Part shown: one piece after another, positions 7,413-16,339 of the stretch
Numbering within the stretch: position 1 is the first letter of the stretch
Layout of the letters: each line of letters begins with the position of its first letter
NCBI GenBank assembly: GCA_944376205.1
Contig: CALWBV010000002.1
Coordinates: 1-64,000, forward strand
From: an uncultured Christensenellaceae bacterium
GTDB lineage: Bacteria; Bacillota; Clostridia; Christensenellales; UBA3700
Direction of reading: 5' to 3'
Length of the DNA stretch: 64,000 nt
Made by a program: the position numbers and the translations under genes
Notes under the pieces: generated by a model
What the model saw: only the letters and a program-made list of their open reading frames with translations
Database searches by the model: none
What the model was told of the DNA's origin: nothing

Positions 7413-8105
7413 ATGGCAAAAAGCAAAACTATCGAAAAAACCGCCGAAAAATGTGCGATTACTCTTAAATTTATCAAAAAATTTGTCGACGACAACGGAT
7501 ATCCCCCTACAGTCAGAGAAATTTGCAGTCAGGTAGGCTTCAAATCCACTGCATCGGCAAAATATTATCTTGACAAACTCGAGGAGCAAGGCGCAATAAA
7601 GAAAGGCGGAAATAAAAACCGAGCCATCGAAGTCGTGGAAAAATCCGAAAATCTCTCCCCTTCGCTCAAATCAGATAATATCAAAGACGTTAAATCGATA
7701 TTTGGCGATAATCTAATAAACGTCCCCATGTTGGGAAACGTAGCAGCCGGCGCCCCTCTCTATGCCGATGTAGAAAATGATTCAAGTTATACTATCCCCG
7801 GCGACTATTTTAACTGTAAAGGTCAGATGTTTTTGCTCAACGTCAAAGGCGAAAGCATGAAGAATATCGGCATTCTCAACGGAGATATGGTGCTTGTACG
7901 TCAACAGGAAGTTGCAAGAGACGGTGACGTAATAGTTGCACAAATCGACAACAACGAAGTTACTCTCAAAAGATTTTATAATTGCGGCACATACATAAGA
8001 CTTCGCCCCGAAAATGACGATATGAGCGATATTATCGTTACATCCGACCGTGAATTCAGAATATTAGGTGTTGCGGCAGGTCTTATGCGAAACAAGATTT
8101 TCTGA
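7413..8105 (+). CDS. lexA: LexA repressor
   Basis: Represses SOS genes until RecA filaments trigger its self-cleavage. The 230 aa protein has an N-terminal winged helix (residues ~15-75, with GYPPTVREICSQVGFKS), a cleavage site at A112-G113 (NVAAGAP), and the catalytic dyad S148 (KGESMK) and K186 (VTLKRF). The start at 7413 follows a GAGGA site; an in-frame ATG 16 codons upstream would lie next to the promoter and adds a non-family extension. A rho-independent terminator follows. Confidence 0.95.
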   Translation: MAKSKTIEKTAEKCAITLKFIKKFVDDNGYPPTVREICSQVGFKSTASAKYYLDKLEEQGAIKKGGNKNRAIEVVEKSENLSPSLKSDNIKDVKSIFGDNLINVPMLGNVAAGAPLYADVENDSSYTIPGDYFNCKGQMFLLNVKGESMKNIGILNGDMVLVRQQEVARDGDVIVAQIDNNEVTLKRFYNCGTYIRLRPENDDMSDIIVTSDREFRILGVAAGLMRNKIF

Positions 8106-8136
8106 TAGTTGGCTATCATAATAAACATTATTAACT

Positions 8137-8163
8137 AAAAGACGGCTCAAAAAGCCGTCTTTT
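8137..8163. terminator. Bidirectional terminator after lexA
   Basis: AAAAGACGGCT-CAAAA-AGCCGTCTTTT is a perfect hairpin with A/T tracts on both sides, between convergent genes. Confidence 0.85.
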
Positions 8164-8222
8164 ATAATTTCGTTGTTAATCAATTGCGATTATTAAAAGA
8201 TAATACCCTATTTCAGATATTT

Positions 8223-9458
8223 TCAGTTATTGAGCACAAGTTTTTCTACGCAATACATACAAGCGATTTTTACGTGCTCATATGTAAGACCGCCCTGCAT
8301 ATACGCAATATAAGGCTCTCTTATAGGAGCATCCGCTGACAGCTCGATAGATGCGCCTGCGACAAACGTGCCGGCTGCCATTATAACCTGATCTTCATAT
8401 CCCGGCATATCCCAAGGGAAAGGTACGACATTGCTGTCGATAGGAGAAGCTTGCTGAATTGCTCTGCAAAAATCAATAAGCTGTTCTTTTGTATCGAATT
8501 TTACCGATCTTATTATATCTCTGCACTTTTCTCCGGGTAAAGGCATTGTTTCGAATCCTAAATCGTGGAAAACCTGTCCCAGAAGCATCGAGCCTTTGAC
8601 CGCATTAGACACAATATGCGGCGCCATGAACAATCCTTGATAGAAATCTTTGTATCCGTAAGCGTATGAACCTACTTCCATACCTATAGAAGGAGAAGTC
8701 AGTCTTCCTGCCACAAGATCTGTATATTTCTTTTTTCCGAGAATATATCCGCCCGTAGGAGCAAGTCCGCCACCCGGATTTTTTATTAGAGACCCGGCCA
8801 TCAAATCGGCGCCTACTTCGGTTGGCTCCATATAGTCCATAAATTCGCCGTAACAATTGTCTATCATTATACAGACGTCGTTTTTAATCGCCCTGACCGC
8901 TTTTATAGCTTCGCCTATTTCTTCAACAGACAAAGCGTCTCTCCATTCATAACCTCTCGATCTTCCTATAAAAACAAGCTTGGTTTTTGATTTGATATTG
9001 TCTTTAAGACTCTGTATATCGATTTTGCCGTTTTTCAACTCCTGCTGTCTGTAACTCACACGAAAATCTTTAAGAGAACCGTTACCTTCTCCCGTTATTA
9101 CTTCTTTAAGGGTATCGTAAGGGCTTCCCGTTATGGCAAGCATTTCGTCATCGGGACGCAAAACTCCGTATAATGCCAAAGTCAACGCATGCGTACCGCT
9201 GACTATCAAAGGAGATACGATAGCGCTTTCACACTTGAACACGTCTGCAAATATTTTGCAAAGAGTGTCTCTTCCGATATCGTCATAGCCGTAGCCATTT
9301 GTTTGAGACAAATGTCTCAATCCGACATTATTATTCTGAAAAGCGTTGAGAACTTTTAACTGATTGAATGTAGCTATTTCTTCGACTTCGGCGAATTGTT
9401 CCTTGAGCTTATCCTGCGCCGCATTTATTATATCTTTTGTCTTCTGACTAAATTCCAT
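8223..9458 (-). CDS. PLP-dependent Cys/Met metabolism enzyme (methionine gamma-lyase/aluminium-resistance family)
   Basis: A 411 aa fold-type I PLP enzyme of the YnbB group, often annotated 'methionine gamma-lyase family' or 'aluminium resistance protein'. The PLP lysine is visible in SLIKNPGGGLAPTGGY, and the substrate region holds SGTHALTLALYG. The true substrate of this group is not established. The start was placed at the ATG after AAGGAG (9458); the frame is open further upstream but would overlap miaA. It overlaps or directly follows miaA, suggesting the operon mutS-mutL-miaA-this gene. Confidence 0.8.
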   Translation of the reverse strand: MEFSQKTKDIINAAQDKLKEQFAEVEEIATFNQLKVLNAFQNNNVGLRHLSQTNGYGYDDIGRDTLCKIFADVFKCESAIVSPLIVSGTHALTLALYGVLRPDDEMLAITGSPYDTLKEVITGEGNGSLKDFRVSYRQQELKNGKIDIQSLKDNIKSKTKLVFIGRSRGYEWRDALSVEEIGEAIKAVRAIKNDVCIMIDNCYGEFMDYMEPTEVGADLMAGSLIKNPGGGLAPTGGYILGKKKYTDLVAGRLTSPSIGMEVGSYAYGYKDFYQGLFMAPHIVSNAVKGSMLLGQVFHDLGFETMPLPGEKCRDIIRSVKFDTKEQLIDFCRAIQQASPIDSNVVPFPWDMPGYEDQVIMAAGTFVAGASIELSADAPIREPYIAYMQGGLTYEHVKIACMYCVEKLVLNN

Positions 9459-9460
9459 TT

Positions 9461-10375
9461 CTAACTCCTTCTTATACTGTCTGAAACATAATCTATACAA
9501 CTCTGCCTTTCTGTCAAAGGGTCAAACCACTTGGCAAAATTATATTTTTTAAGCCAAGTAATCTGTCTTTTTGCATAGTTACGTGAATTTTGTTTTATCT
9601 TTTCTTTTAATTGTTCCAACGTTATCAAACCGTCAAAATATTCAGAAAATTCTTTATATCCGATAGCCTGCATGCTTTGACAGTCAAATCCGACTCCGTT
9701 TTGCACAAGCGTTTTAACTTCTTTCTCAAGTCCTTCGGTAAACATTTTATCTACTCTCGAGTTTATTCTTTGATAAAGAATTTCCCTCGGAGGATTGAGC
9801 ACAACCATACAAGGGTCATATCTCAATTGTCTTTCTTTTGATACCAAATCGCTTTTAATTTCTCCTGTCGAATAGTAAATCTCCAGTGCCCTCAAAACTC
9901 TTTTTGTATTGTTAGGATGTATTTTTGCGGCATCGACAGGATCTATGGCTTTCAGTTTGTTATACATATGCTCTTTCCCGAACTTTTCAAGTTCGTCAAA
10001 AAGATCCTTACGCAGTTTTTCGTCTCTTTCTCCGCCGAAACTCATAGGATAAAGTATTGCGTCAAGATAAAGTCCCGTACCGCCGACCAATACGGGAATC
10101 TTTCCTTTTGTAAGTATTTCAGATATCTTCTCATCGGCTTCTTTTGCAAATTCTCCGACGCTGTATTCGCAGTTAGGTTCGACTACGTCAATCATATAAT
10201 GTTTTATTCCGTGACTTTCTTCTGCCGTAACTTTAGCCGTACCTATGTCCATGTGTCTGTAAATCTGCATGCTGTCGCAGGATATTATTTCGCTATCCAG
10301 CATTTTTGCAATTTCTACACCCAATGACGTCTTACCGCTTGCAGTCGCACCGCCGATTATTACGATTTTATTCAT
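9461..10375 (-). CDS. miaA: tRNA dimethylallyltransferase
   Basis: Transfers a dimethylallyl group to A37 of tRNAs reading UNN codons; the product is the substrate of MiaB. The 304 aa protein has the P-loop GATASGKTS, the substrate motif DSMQIYRHMDIGTAK and the VGGTGLYLDA motif. Its ATG overlaps the mutL stop (ATGA), indicating translational coupling. Confidence 0.95.
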   Translation of the reverse strand: MNKIVIIGGATASGKTSLGVEIAKMLDSEIISCDSMQIYRHMDIGTAKVTAEESHGIKHYMIDVVEPNCEYSVGEFAKEADEKISEILTKGKIPVLVGGTGLYLDAILYPMSFGGERDEKLRKDLFDELEKFGKEHMYNKLKAIDPVDAAKIHPNNTKRVLRALEIYYSTGEIKSDLVSKERQLRYDPCMVVLNPPREILYQRINSRVDKMFTEGLEKEVKTLVQNGVGFDCQSMQAIGYKEFSEYFDGLITLEQLKEKIKQNSRNYAKRQITWLKKYNFAKWFDPLTERQSCIDYVSDSIRRS

Positions 10376-12378
10376 ACTATCCTTTTGAAAAGCTTGTCAA
10401 AGTCTTTTCTCGTATATTTTAGTACTGCAGGTCTGCCGTGAGGACATTGCAAAGGAATACCGCCTTTCATCGAATCGAGAAGCTGTCTTATCTGCTTGTC
10501 GTCAAGTTTTGCTCCAGCTTTAATTGCAGATTTACATGCTTTTTGTGCAAGTTTATCTTTGATAATATCGCTGTTTTTAAGTGCCTGTACCGATTGTCTT
10601 TCTTCGAAAAGATTAGCGAAAAAGACTCCGAGATTTATGTCTCTCAATACATACGGTACGCTGTTTATCTTAAAGCTCAAATCACCGAATTCTTCTATAT
10701 CGAATCCCAGTTGCCTTAAATTGTCTGACATCTGCAACATGAATTCGTACTGATTGTTATTGCACTCCACTATATAAGGAATCAGCATATATTGAGTATC
10801 AACCGATTTTGCATTGACCTGCTCTAAAAGAGTGTCATAAATATATCTTTCATGACAAGCGTGCTGATCGATAAAATATACAATGCCGTCACTCTCAACA
10901 ATTAGATAAGTATCGAAAATCTGACCGATTACTCTGTAAGAAGTCTCAAGTTGACTGTCAATCATTTCCAAAAGACTTGATTGAACTTTTTCTTTACCGT
11001 CTTTTGAAAAGTCGTATTTCATATCACCGTTTTTGGGAATTTGCTTTTGTTCGGGAGCAATCGGCAAAATTTTCAATCCGTCCTCAACGGTAGCGAATTT
11101 AGATTTCGGCAGATCCTTTTCGTATTTCATCTCCTCGATGACTTTTCTTTGTTTTTCTATGAGCTTTTCATAGTCGGTATTCTCTTTTTCTTCAAACAAT
11201 TTATCAAAAATACTGCTATTTTCAGTTTTTTCAGATTTTTTTGACAAAGAGATATTTTCTTCTTTATTATCTACAGCGACAGTTTTCGATTTATCGTCTT
11301 CTTTATTAATAATTTGAGAATTTTGAGCCTCTGAAGCAATTCCGTTGTTATTTGATTTGTCTGATTGGGCGGCTTTACCGAATACGATATTATGTTCGTT
11401 CTCCGCTAATGCCGAAGATATTGCCTTATATACACAAGAAAAGACTTTGTGAGTATCTTCGAATCGGACATCTGTCTTTGTCGGATGAACGTTCACGTCA
11501 ACTTGGTCGAACGGCATAATAATATTGAGCACAAACACGGGAAAAGTTCTGGTCATAAGTCTGTTACCGTATGCCTGCGCTACAGCGGTAGAAATAGTGG
11601 CGTTTGTGATAATTCTTCCGTTGATAATGATCGTCTGGTAATTTCTGTTATGTTTGGATACGGCAGGCGTCCCTGTATAGCCGTATACTCTGTAATTATC
11701 AAAAGTGTAATCGAAAGGAATCAAACCGTTTGCAAGATCGTTGGGATATATCGAATAAATAGCTTCCTCAAATCCGCCGTTTGTCTGAAATACCGTTTTG
11801 CAATCCACTACATACTTAAATTTAATATCGGGATTTGCCAATGCCAGTTGCATCATGACTTGCGTCACGGTGGCTTCTTCTTGTTTAGGCTTTTTGAGAA
11901 ACTTTTTTCTGACGGGCGTATTAAAAAACAGATTATCAACTACGATAGAAGTGCTTTGAGCAATAGCTTTTTTACCCTCGTCTATTATTTTACCGGCATG
12001 CAGCACGATATAATTGCCCACGTCCTCTTGACAAGTTTTACTTGTCATGGTAACTTGCGCCACTGCCGCTACCGAAGCAAGCGCCTCTCCTCTGAAACCT
12101 AATGTTGCAATGTTATCGAGGTCTTCGGATTTAGAAAGTTTTGAAGTAGCATGCGGCAAGAATGCAAGCCTCATATTTTCTTTATCTATACCCGAACCGT
12201 CGTCTGTAACGGATATCGACGATATTCCGCCCTCTTTAATTTCTACGGCAATAGAAGTAGCTCCTGCGTCGATACTGTTTTCGACGAGTTCTTTGACTAC
12301 AGAAGCGGGACGTTCTACCACCTCTCCTGCGGATATAAGATTGAATATACTTGAATCGAGTACATTGATTTTTGCCAT
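10372..12378 (-). CDS. mutL: DNA mismatch repair protein MutL
   Basis: GHKL ATPase that links MutS to strand incision. The 668 aa protein has ATP-binding motifs (ELVENSIDAG, DDGSGI, TLGFRGEAL), a low-complexity linker (~340-430) and a C-terminal endonuclease domain. The metal-binding motif reads DQHACHERYIYD, with the usual final Glu replaced by Asp; CPHGRP near the end is intact. This nicking type of MutL is normal in bacteria without MutH. It starts two bases after the mutS stop. Confidence 0.95.
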   Translation of the reverse strand: MAKINVLDSSIFNLISAGEVVERPASVVKELVENSIDAGATSIAVEIKEGGISSISVTDDGSGIDKENMRLAFLPHATSKLSKSEDLDNIATLGFRGEALASVAAVAQVTMTSKTCQEDVGNYIVLHAGKIIDEGKKAIAQSTSIVVDNLFFNTPVRKKFLKKPKQEEATVTQVMMQLALANPDIKFKYVVDCKTVFQTNGGFEEAIYSIYPNDLANGLIPFDYTFDNYRVYGYTGTPAVSKHNRNYQTIIINGRIITNATISTAVAQAYGNRLMTRTFPVFVLNIIMPFDQVDVNVHPTKTDVRFEDTHKVFSCVYKAISSALAENEHNIVFGKAAQSDKSNNNGIASEAQNSQIINKEDDKSKTVAVDNKEENISLSKKSEKTENSSIFDKLFEEKENTDYEKLIEKQRKVIEEMKYEKDLPKSKFATVEDGLKILPIAPEQKQIPKNGDMKYDFSKDGKEKVQSSLLEMIDSQLETSYRVIGQIFDTYLIVESDGIVYFIDQHACHERYIYDTLLEQVNAKSVDTQYMLIPYIVECNNNQYEFMLQMSDNLRQLGFDIEEFGDLSFKINSVPYVLRDINLGVFFANLFEERQSVQALKNSDIIKDKLAQKACKSAIKAGAKLDDKQIRQLLDSMKGGIPLQCPHGRPAVLKYTRKDFDKLFKRIV

Positions 12379-12379
12379 A

Positions 12380-14965
12380 TCAGTTCCTCTTTGCGATTTC
12401 TATAAGTTCTGCAAGCTTACCTATTGCCTGCATTGGAGTGATATTTTCTATATCTATCTTGGATATGACGTCTTTCAGTTCGGCGTCTTTGCTCATTTCA
12501 AAAAGATTATTATCGTCAATTTGCGTCTTTTTCTGCGTAGTCAAAGGATTGCTTTCAAGAAGTTTGCTGATTTCTTTTGCTCTTTTTATGACGTTTTGGG
12601 GAATACCCGCATACTTTGCAACTTCGATACCGAAACTCTTATTTGTTCCGCCTCGTGCAATTTTATGTAAAAATACCACGCCCTTATCCACTTCGCTTGC
12701 TAGTATTTTGAAGTTCTTGACTCCGTCAAGGCAATCTTCCATTTCCGTAAGTTCGTGATAATGCGTAGAAAACAAAGTTTTGCATCTGATTCTGTTGTTT
12801 ACGTCTTCGAGAACGGCCCTTGCAATCGACATACCGTCAAACGTTGAAGTTCCTCTGCCTATTTCGTCAAGGATAAGAAGACTTCTGAAAGTGGCATTTT
12901 GCAAAATCGTCGCAACTTCCACCATCTCAACCATAAACGTACTTTGTCCGTATGCTAAATCGTCGCTTGCCCCTATTCTAGTAAATATTCTGTCTGTAAT
13001 AGAAATACTTGCGCTTTTTGCAGGAACAAAGCTGCCGACATGCGCCATAAGAGTGATAAGCGCAACCTGACGCATATAGGTGCTTTTACCGCTCATATTG
13101 GGACCTGTAATAATCATAGTACGGTTCTGGCAACAGTCAAGTTCGGTATCGTTGGGAACAAACTCGTTGTTTTTCATAAGACTCTCAACAACGGGATGTC
13201 TTCCCGACTTGATGGTAATGCCTTCTATCGTATCGTTTATTGTGGGCTTGACGTAATTATTGGATATAGCCACAACAGCTAATGACAACAAGCTGTCGCA
13301 ATACGCTATGGCTTTGGATGTAGACTGAAGCTGTGCGATAACCTTGAGAAGATCGAGTTTCAACTCTTCGAATATTCGGCTTTCTATCTCAAGTGCGTTT
13401 TCTTTTGCGCCGAGAAGCTTTTCTTCGATTTCTTTAAGCTCTTGCGTAATATAACGCTCACCCGTCGTCAATGTCTGTTTGCGTTGATAACGGTAAGGCA
13501 CTTTATCTACATTGGTTTTGCTTACTTCGATATAATATCCGAATACTTTGTTATATCCGACTTTTAAGTTTTTGATTCCCGTAGATTCTTTTTCCTGCGT
13601 CTCGAGATTGGCAAGCCACTGTTTACCGAGAGAACCGGCATGACGCAATTCGTCAAGTTCTTTACAATACCCTTCTTTTATGTAACCTCCGTCCTTCATA
13701 AGCGCAGGCGGATTGTCGTCAATTGCGTCTACAAGTTTTTGCGCCGTATCTTCGAGAAGATAGATATTGTCTCGAATTTCGCACAACATACTACTCTTTG
13801 CGTTGGATAAAAGCTGTTTGACGGGAGGTAAAGCCTTAAGAGACAGTCCAAGCGCAAGCAAATCTTTCGGAGTGGGATTGCCGTAAGCGACTTTTGACGT
13901 AAGTCTTTCTATATCCCTTATGTCCGCAAGCATCTCGTAAAGATTAGTGCGCATACGTGTATTGCCGACAAGTTCCTCCACGCTGTCAAGACGTGCATTG
14001 ATTGCTTTCGAATCACGCAGAGGCTGCTCCAGCCAACGTCTCAAATTACGTGCGCCCATATTCGTGCGGGTTTTGTCAAGTACCCATAAAAGCGTAGCTT
14101 TCTTGGAAGAATCACGTGTATTCTCGCAGATTTCGAGATTTCTGCGGCAATTGTTGTCCATTATAAGATATTTGTTGTTTTGAACGTATCTTATCGAAGA
14201 TATATGCGCCAGCGATCTCTTTTGCGTATCGTTGACATAATTCATAAGCGCACCTGCGGCGCATACTGCATATTTTTTGTCTTCAAATTCGAATTTAGAT
14301 AAAGTGGTCAATCCGAATTGCTTTAACAAAGCATTTCGTGCAGTGTCGTAATCAAAAGCCCACTCGTAATATTTCTGAAATTTAGGCAGTCTTCCCACTC
14401 TAATGGAAGACAAATCTTTTGCCTGCTCCGATGCATACTCGTTTGCAATGATCTCCCTAGGCGAAAAAGTTGCAAGCACGTCTTCTATAGACGAAAAATC
14501 GCTGTATTCGGATTGAAAAGTATTGAATTCTCCCGTAGATACGTCAATCCACGAAAGCGCATAACATTTATCGCACGCAAATATGCACGCAAGATAGTTA
14601 TTCTTTTTATCATCAAGAATATTATCTTCAATTACGGTACCGGGAGTCACTACTCTGACGACGTCACGTTCGACGAGTTTACCTTGTTCGGGTTCTGTAA
14701 GCTGTTCGCATATAGCGACTTTATATCCTTTCTGAACGAGTTTTGCGATATAGCCGTCTGCGGCGTGAAAAGGGACTCCGCACATAGGCGCTCTTTCTTC
14801 GAGTCCGCAGTCTCTGCCCGTAAGCGTAAGATCAAGTTCTTTACTTGCGATTTTAGCGTCTTCGAAAAACATCTCGTAAAAATCGCCCAATCTGAAAAAT
14901 AACAACGCATCGCTGTATTTTTCTTTAAGCGTAAGATAAAATTTCATCATTGGTGAAAGTGCCAT
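12380..14965 (-). CDS. mutS: DNA mismatch recognition protein MutS
   Basis: An 861 aa MutS1. Residues near the N-terminus, RLGDFYEMF, carry the Phe-X-Glu mismatch wedge; the ATPase domain has Walker A GPNMSGKST, Walker B LLILDEIGRGTSTFDG and the signature STFMVEM region. A GGAGGAA site precedes the ATG. Together with mutL, two bases downstream, it forms the standard repair operon. Confidence 0.97.
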   Translation of the reverse strand: MALSPMMKFYLTLKEKYSDALLFFRLGDFYEMFFEDAKIASKELDLTLTGRDCGLEERAPMCGVPFHAADGYIAKLVQKGYKVAICEQLTEPEQGKLVERDVVRVVTPGTVIEDNILDDKKNNYLACIFACDKCYALSWIDVSTGEFNTFQSEYSDFSSIEDVLATFSPREIIANEYASEQAKDLSSIRVGRLPKFQKYYEWAFDYDTARNALLKQFGLTTLSKFEFEDKKYAVCAAGALMNYVNDTQKRSLAHISSIRYVQNNKYLIMDNNCRRNLEICENTRDSSKKATLLWVLDKTRTNMGARNLRRWLEQPLRDSKAINARLDSVEELVGNTRMRTNLYEMLADIRDIERLTSKVAYGNPTPKDLLALGLSLKALPPVKQLLSNAKSSMLCEIRDNIYLLEDTAQKLVDAIDDNPPALMKDGGYIKEGYCKELDELRHAGSLGKQWLANLETQEKESTGIKNLKVGYNKVFGYYIEVSKTNVDKVPYRYQRKQTLTTGERYITQELKEIEEKLLGAKENALEIESRIFEELKLDLLKVIAQLQSTSKAIAYCDSLLSLAVVAISNNYVKPTINDTIEGITIKSGRHPVVESLMKNNEFVPNDTELDCCQNRTMIITGPNMSGKSTYMRQVALITLMAHVGSFVPAKSASISITDRIFTRIGASDDLAYGQSTFMVEMVEVATILQNATFRSLLILDEIGRGTSTFDGMSIARAVLEDVNNRIRCKTLFSTHYHELTEMEDCLDGVKNFKILASEVDKGVVFLHKIARGGTNKSFGIEVAKYAGIPQNVIKRAKEISKLLESNPLTTQKKTQIDDNNLFEMSKDAELKDVISKIDIENITPMQAIGKLAELIEIAKRN

Positions 14966-14967
14966 AA

Positions 14968-16290
14968 CTATTCCTCCGCTATATCGCCGAATAACGACGC
15001 TGACTGCGATTTATTGATCTTCACATTGACAAACGAACCGATAAGACTTTCGTCTCCCTTGAAAGTAACTAATCTGCCGCTATCCGTTCGTCCGCAAACG
15101 AAGCCTTCCTTTTTAGGCGCTTTGTCTTCGCACAAAACTTCGAATATTTTGCCTTCATAGGTCTTTGAGAGTTCTTTTGTTATCTTATTTTGTTCTGCTA
15201 TAAGTCTTGTAATCCTGTCTTTGGAAACTTCGGGCGGAATTTGCGGCATCAAAGCAGCTTTCGTACCTCTTCTGACCGAATAAACAAAAGTAAAGGCACT
15301 TGAATATTTGACTTTACGCACAATATCGAGCGTATCTTCAAAATCTTCCTCTGTCTCATAGGGGAAACCTACCATAAGGTCTGTGGTAATACCGCAATCG
15401 GGAATTTTTGATTTGATTGCGTCAATAGTATCAAGATAATATTCTCTGGTGTAATGCCTGTTCATCAGCTGCAAAATCTTGTTGGAACCTGACTGTATCG
15501 GCAAATGTATATTATTGCAGATAGTCGGACTTTGAGCAATGATGTCAATCACTTCTCTGTTGAGGTCTTTCGGATGCGAAGTCATAAAACGCACTCTGTG
15601 TTTGCCCTCGATTTTTGCTATTTCTTCCAAAAGTTTTGCAAAACTGCTTCCGTCGGCAAGGTCGTGTCCGTACGAATTGACGTTTTGACCCAAAAGCGTA
15701 ATTTCCTTATAGCCCTCGTCCAGCAATCTCTTGAATTCATCGAGAATGTTGACCATTTTTCTGCTTCGCTCACGTCCGCGCACATAAGGAACAATACAAT
15801 ACGTACAGAAGTTATTGCATCCGTACATGATATTGAGCCAAGCGTTCGTACCGCTTGTACGGTAAACTTTTTCGCCCTCTCTGACTTCGGGACGTTCGTT
15901 AGGATCTATCAGAACGCTCTTCTTTTTACTGTTTCTCAATTTATTGATACAGTTTTCGAGTTCGAAAAGATTGTTTGTACCCAATACTATATCGACATAC
16001 GGATATTTCTGTCTCAAAGTAAGGCCTGCGTCTTCCTGTTGAGTCATGCAACCCACGACGGCAAGTATCAATTGAGGATTTATTTTTTTGAGATGTTTAA
16101 CAGCGCCGATATTGCCTAAAGCACGTTTTTCGGCGTTGTCTCTGATACAACAAGTGTTGAAAACTATAATATCGGCTTGACTTTCATCGGCGCATTCGCT
16201 GTATCCCATATCTTCGAGAATACCGGCAATCTTCTCCGATTCGTGAATATTCATTTGGCAGCCGTATGTAATAATTTTATATTTTTGCAT
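14968..16290 (-). CDS. miaB: tRNA-2-methylthio-N6-dimethylallyladenosine synthase
   Basis: Radical SAM methylthiotransferase that completes ms2i6A37 in tRNA. The 440 aa protein has an N-terminal UPF0004 domain with cysteines in YGCQMN, NTCCIRD and VVGCMTQ, the radical SAM motif CNNFCTYC, and a C-terminal TRAM domain. The start at 16290 was chosen because a strong promoter lies directly before it; there is no ribosome binding site, so the mRNA is predicted to be leaderless. It ends two bases before mutS. Confidence 0.93.
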   Translation of the reverse strand: MQKYKIITYGCQMNIHESEKIAGILEDMGYSECADESQADIIVFNTCCIRDNAEKRALGNIGAVKHLKKINPQLILAVVGCMTQQEDAGLTLRQKYPYVDIVLGTNNLFELENCINKLRNSKKKSVLIDPNERPEVREGEKVYRTSGTNAWLNIMYGCNNFCTYCIVPYVRGRERSRKMVNILDEFKRLLDEGYKEITLLGQNVNSYGHDLADGSSFAKLLEEIAKIEGKHRVRFMTSHPKDLNREVIDIIAQSPTICNNIHLPIQSGSNKILQLMNRHYTREYYLDTIDAIKSKIPDCGITTDLMVGFPYETEEDFEDTLDIVRKVKYSSAFTFVYSVRRGTKAALMPQIPPEVSKDRITRLIAEQNKITKELSKTYEGKIFEVLCEDKAPKKEGFVCGRTDSGRLVTFKGDESLIGSFVNVKINKSQSASLFGDIAEE

Positions 16291-16325
16291 ATAACAATTA
16301 TAACGAAAAACCCTAAAAAAGACAA
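16290..16325 (-). promoter_or_regulatory. miaB promoter (leaderless)
   Basis: On the minus strand TTGTCT (16325-16320), 17 nt, TATAAT (16302-16297), then six bases to the ATG. It closely resembles the xerS-like promoter. Confidence 0.7.
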
Positions 16326-16339
16326 GCAATAATATTATA